From Hydrogenophaga sp. (lineage in GTDB: Bacteria; Pseudomonadota; Gammaproteobacteria; Burkholderiales; Burkholderiaceae_C), in contig JAUXXN010000659.1 in NCBI GenBank assembly GCA_030684755.1, positions 1 through 6,155 on the forward strand: 6,155 nucleotides of DNA, given 5' to 3'. Below are positions 5,729 through 6,155 of this stretch, piece by piece (within the stretch, counting starts at the first letter, position 1; each line of letters starts with the position of its first letter). The notes beneath the pieces were generated by a model. The model searched no databases. It saw only the letters and a list, made by a program, of their open reading frames with translations, and had not been told where the DNA came from. The translations under genes were made by a program, and so were the position numbers.

Positions 5729-6155
5729 ATGACCCGCCAATATTTTGGTACCGATGGCATCCGTGGAACGGTGGGGCAGCCTCCGATCACACCCGATTTC
5801 GTGTTGCGTCTTGCGCACGCAGTAGGCCGTGTGCTTAAACGCAGCGAGGAGCGTCCCACGGTGTTGATCGGCAAGGACACGCGGATTTCAGGCTACATGT
5901 TGGAGAGCGCACTGGAGAGTGGCTTCAACTCCGCTGGGGTGGATGTGTTGCTGCTGGGGCCCGTCCCAACGCCAGCCGTGGCCTACCTCACGCGGGCCCA
6001 ACGGGCCAGTTTGGGCGTGGTGATTTCGGCCAGCCACAACCCGTTTGAAGACAACGGCATCAAGTTTTTCAGCGCCACAGGCGCCAAACTCCCGGATGAC
6101 TGGGAGCTTGCCGTTGAGTCGGCGTTGGAAGAAGCCCCCGTTTGGGTGGACTCCG
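5729..6155 (+). CDS. glmM: Phosphoglucosamine mutase (N-terminal part, cut by right edge)
   Basis: The first 142 codons are present of a family usually about 445 residues long. GlmM interconverts glucosamine-6-phosphate and glucosamine-1-phosphate on the way to UDP-N-acetylglucosamine, the precursor of peptidoglycan and lipopolysaccharide, in the cytosol. The N-terminus [14 protein letters not shown] (3-16) is diagnostic, [13 protein letters not shown] (47-59) is a conserved block, and the active-site phosphoserine is S102 in [17 protein letters not shown] (98-114), the same position as in E. coli GlmM. The metal-binding DGDxDR loop and sugar-binding domains lie outside the window. The ATG at 5729 has a good AAGGA (5717-5721) 7 nt upstream and gives the standard N-terminus. 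The frame is open further upstream to an ATG at 5648, which would add 27 residues with no family support. Phosphomannomutase is the main alternative; the FGTDGIRG start and the folP neighbour favour GlmM. Confidence 0.95.
   Translation, partial: MTRQYFGTDGIRGTVGQPPITPDFVLRLAHAVGRVLKRSEERPTVLIGKDTRISGYMLESALESGFNSAGVDVLLLGPVPTPAVAYLTRAQRASLGVVISASHNPFEDNGIKFFSATGAKLPDDWELAVESALEEAPVWVDS

Noticed and set aside
1..6155. A novel defence, mobile or accessory system
   Set aside because: Every gene belongs to a conserved core family in a conserved order. No repeats, insertion sequences, integrase, CRISPR-like array or foreign base composition were seen.

Overview
The window looks like a chromosomal housekeeping segment of a betaproteobacterium, most likely order Burkholderiales and perhaps Comamonadaceae (Rhodoferax, Polaromonas or Acidovorax relatives). 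This placement is inferred from the protein sequences, the fairly high GC content and the gene order. It was not tested by a search. The order yhbY (divergent) / rlmE - ftsH - folP - glmM matches the well-known E. coli arrangement.

Layout: (1) positions 1-1286, minus strand: the N-terminal ~428 codons of an oligopeptidase A-type M3 metallopeptidase (prlC/opdA). The catalytic zinc site lies beyond the left edge. (2) 1287-1425: spacer holding a heat-shock-type promoter for prlC and a rho-independent terminator for yhbY. (3) 1426-1902, minus strand: yhbY, a ribosome-associated CRM-domain RNA-binding protein with a long basic tail. (4) 1903-1974: short divergent intergenic region with two 13-bp dyads. 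(5) 1975-2652, plus: rlmE (ftsJ/rrmJ), the 23S rRNA U2552 2'-O-methyltransferase. (6) 2653-2788: leader with a strong sigma-32-like promoter for ftsH. (7) 2789-4705, plus: complete ftsH starting at TTG. (8) 4706-4787: a 14-bp perfect hairpin. (9) 4788-5618, plus: folP (dihydropteroate synthase). (10) 5619-5728: spacer with a possible promoter. (11) 5729-6155, plus: the N-terminal 142 codons of glmM (phosphoglucosamine mutase), cut by the right edge. No tRNA, rRNA, mobile element, CRISPR or phage sequence was seen, and no stretch over 300 bases lacks a gene.

The unifying theme is proteostasis and ribosome maturation. FtsH (membrane AAA+ protease) and PrlC (cytosolic oligopeptidase that degrades peptides) each have an upstream motif closely resembling the RpoH (sigma-32) consensus, on opposite strands and flanking the divergent ribosome-biogenesis pair yhbY/rlmE. 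The downstream folP and glmM are metabolic housekeeping genes (folate and UDP-GlcNAc precursors). I found no previously undescribed system. The most interesting material is regulatory: the two sigma-32-like promoters, the implied leaderless prlC mRNA, the ftsH start-codon assignment, and the hairpin separating ftsH from folP.
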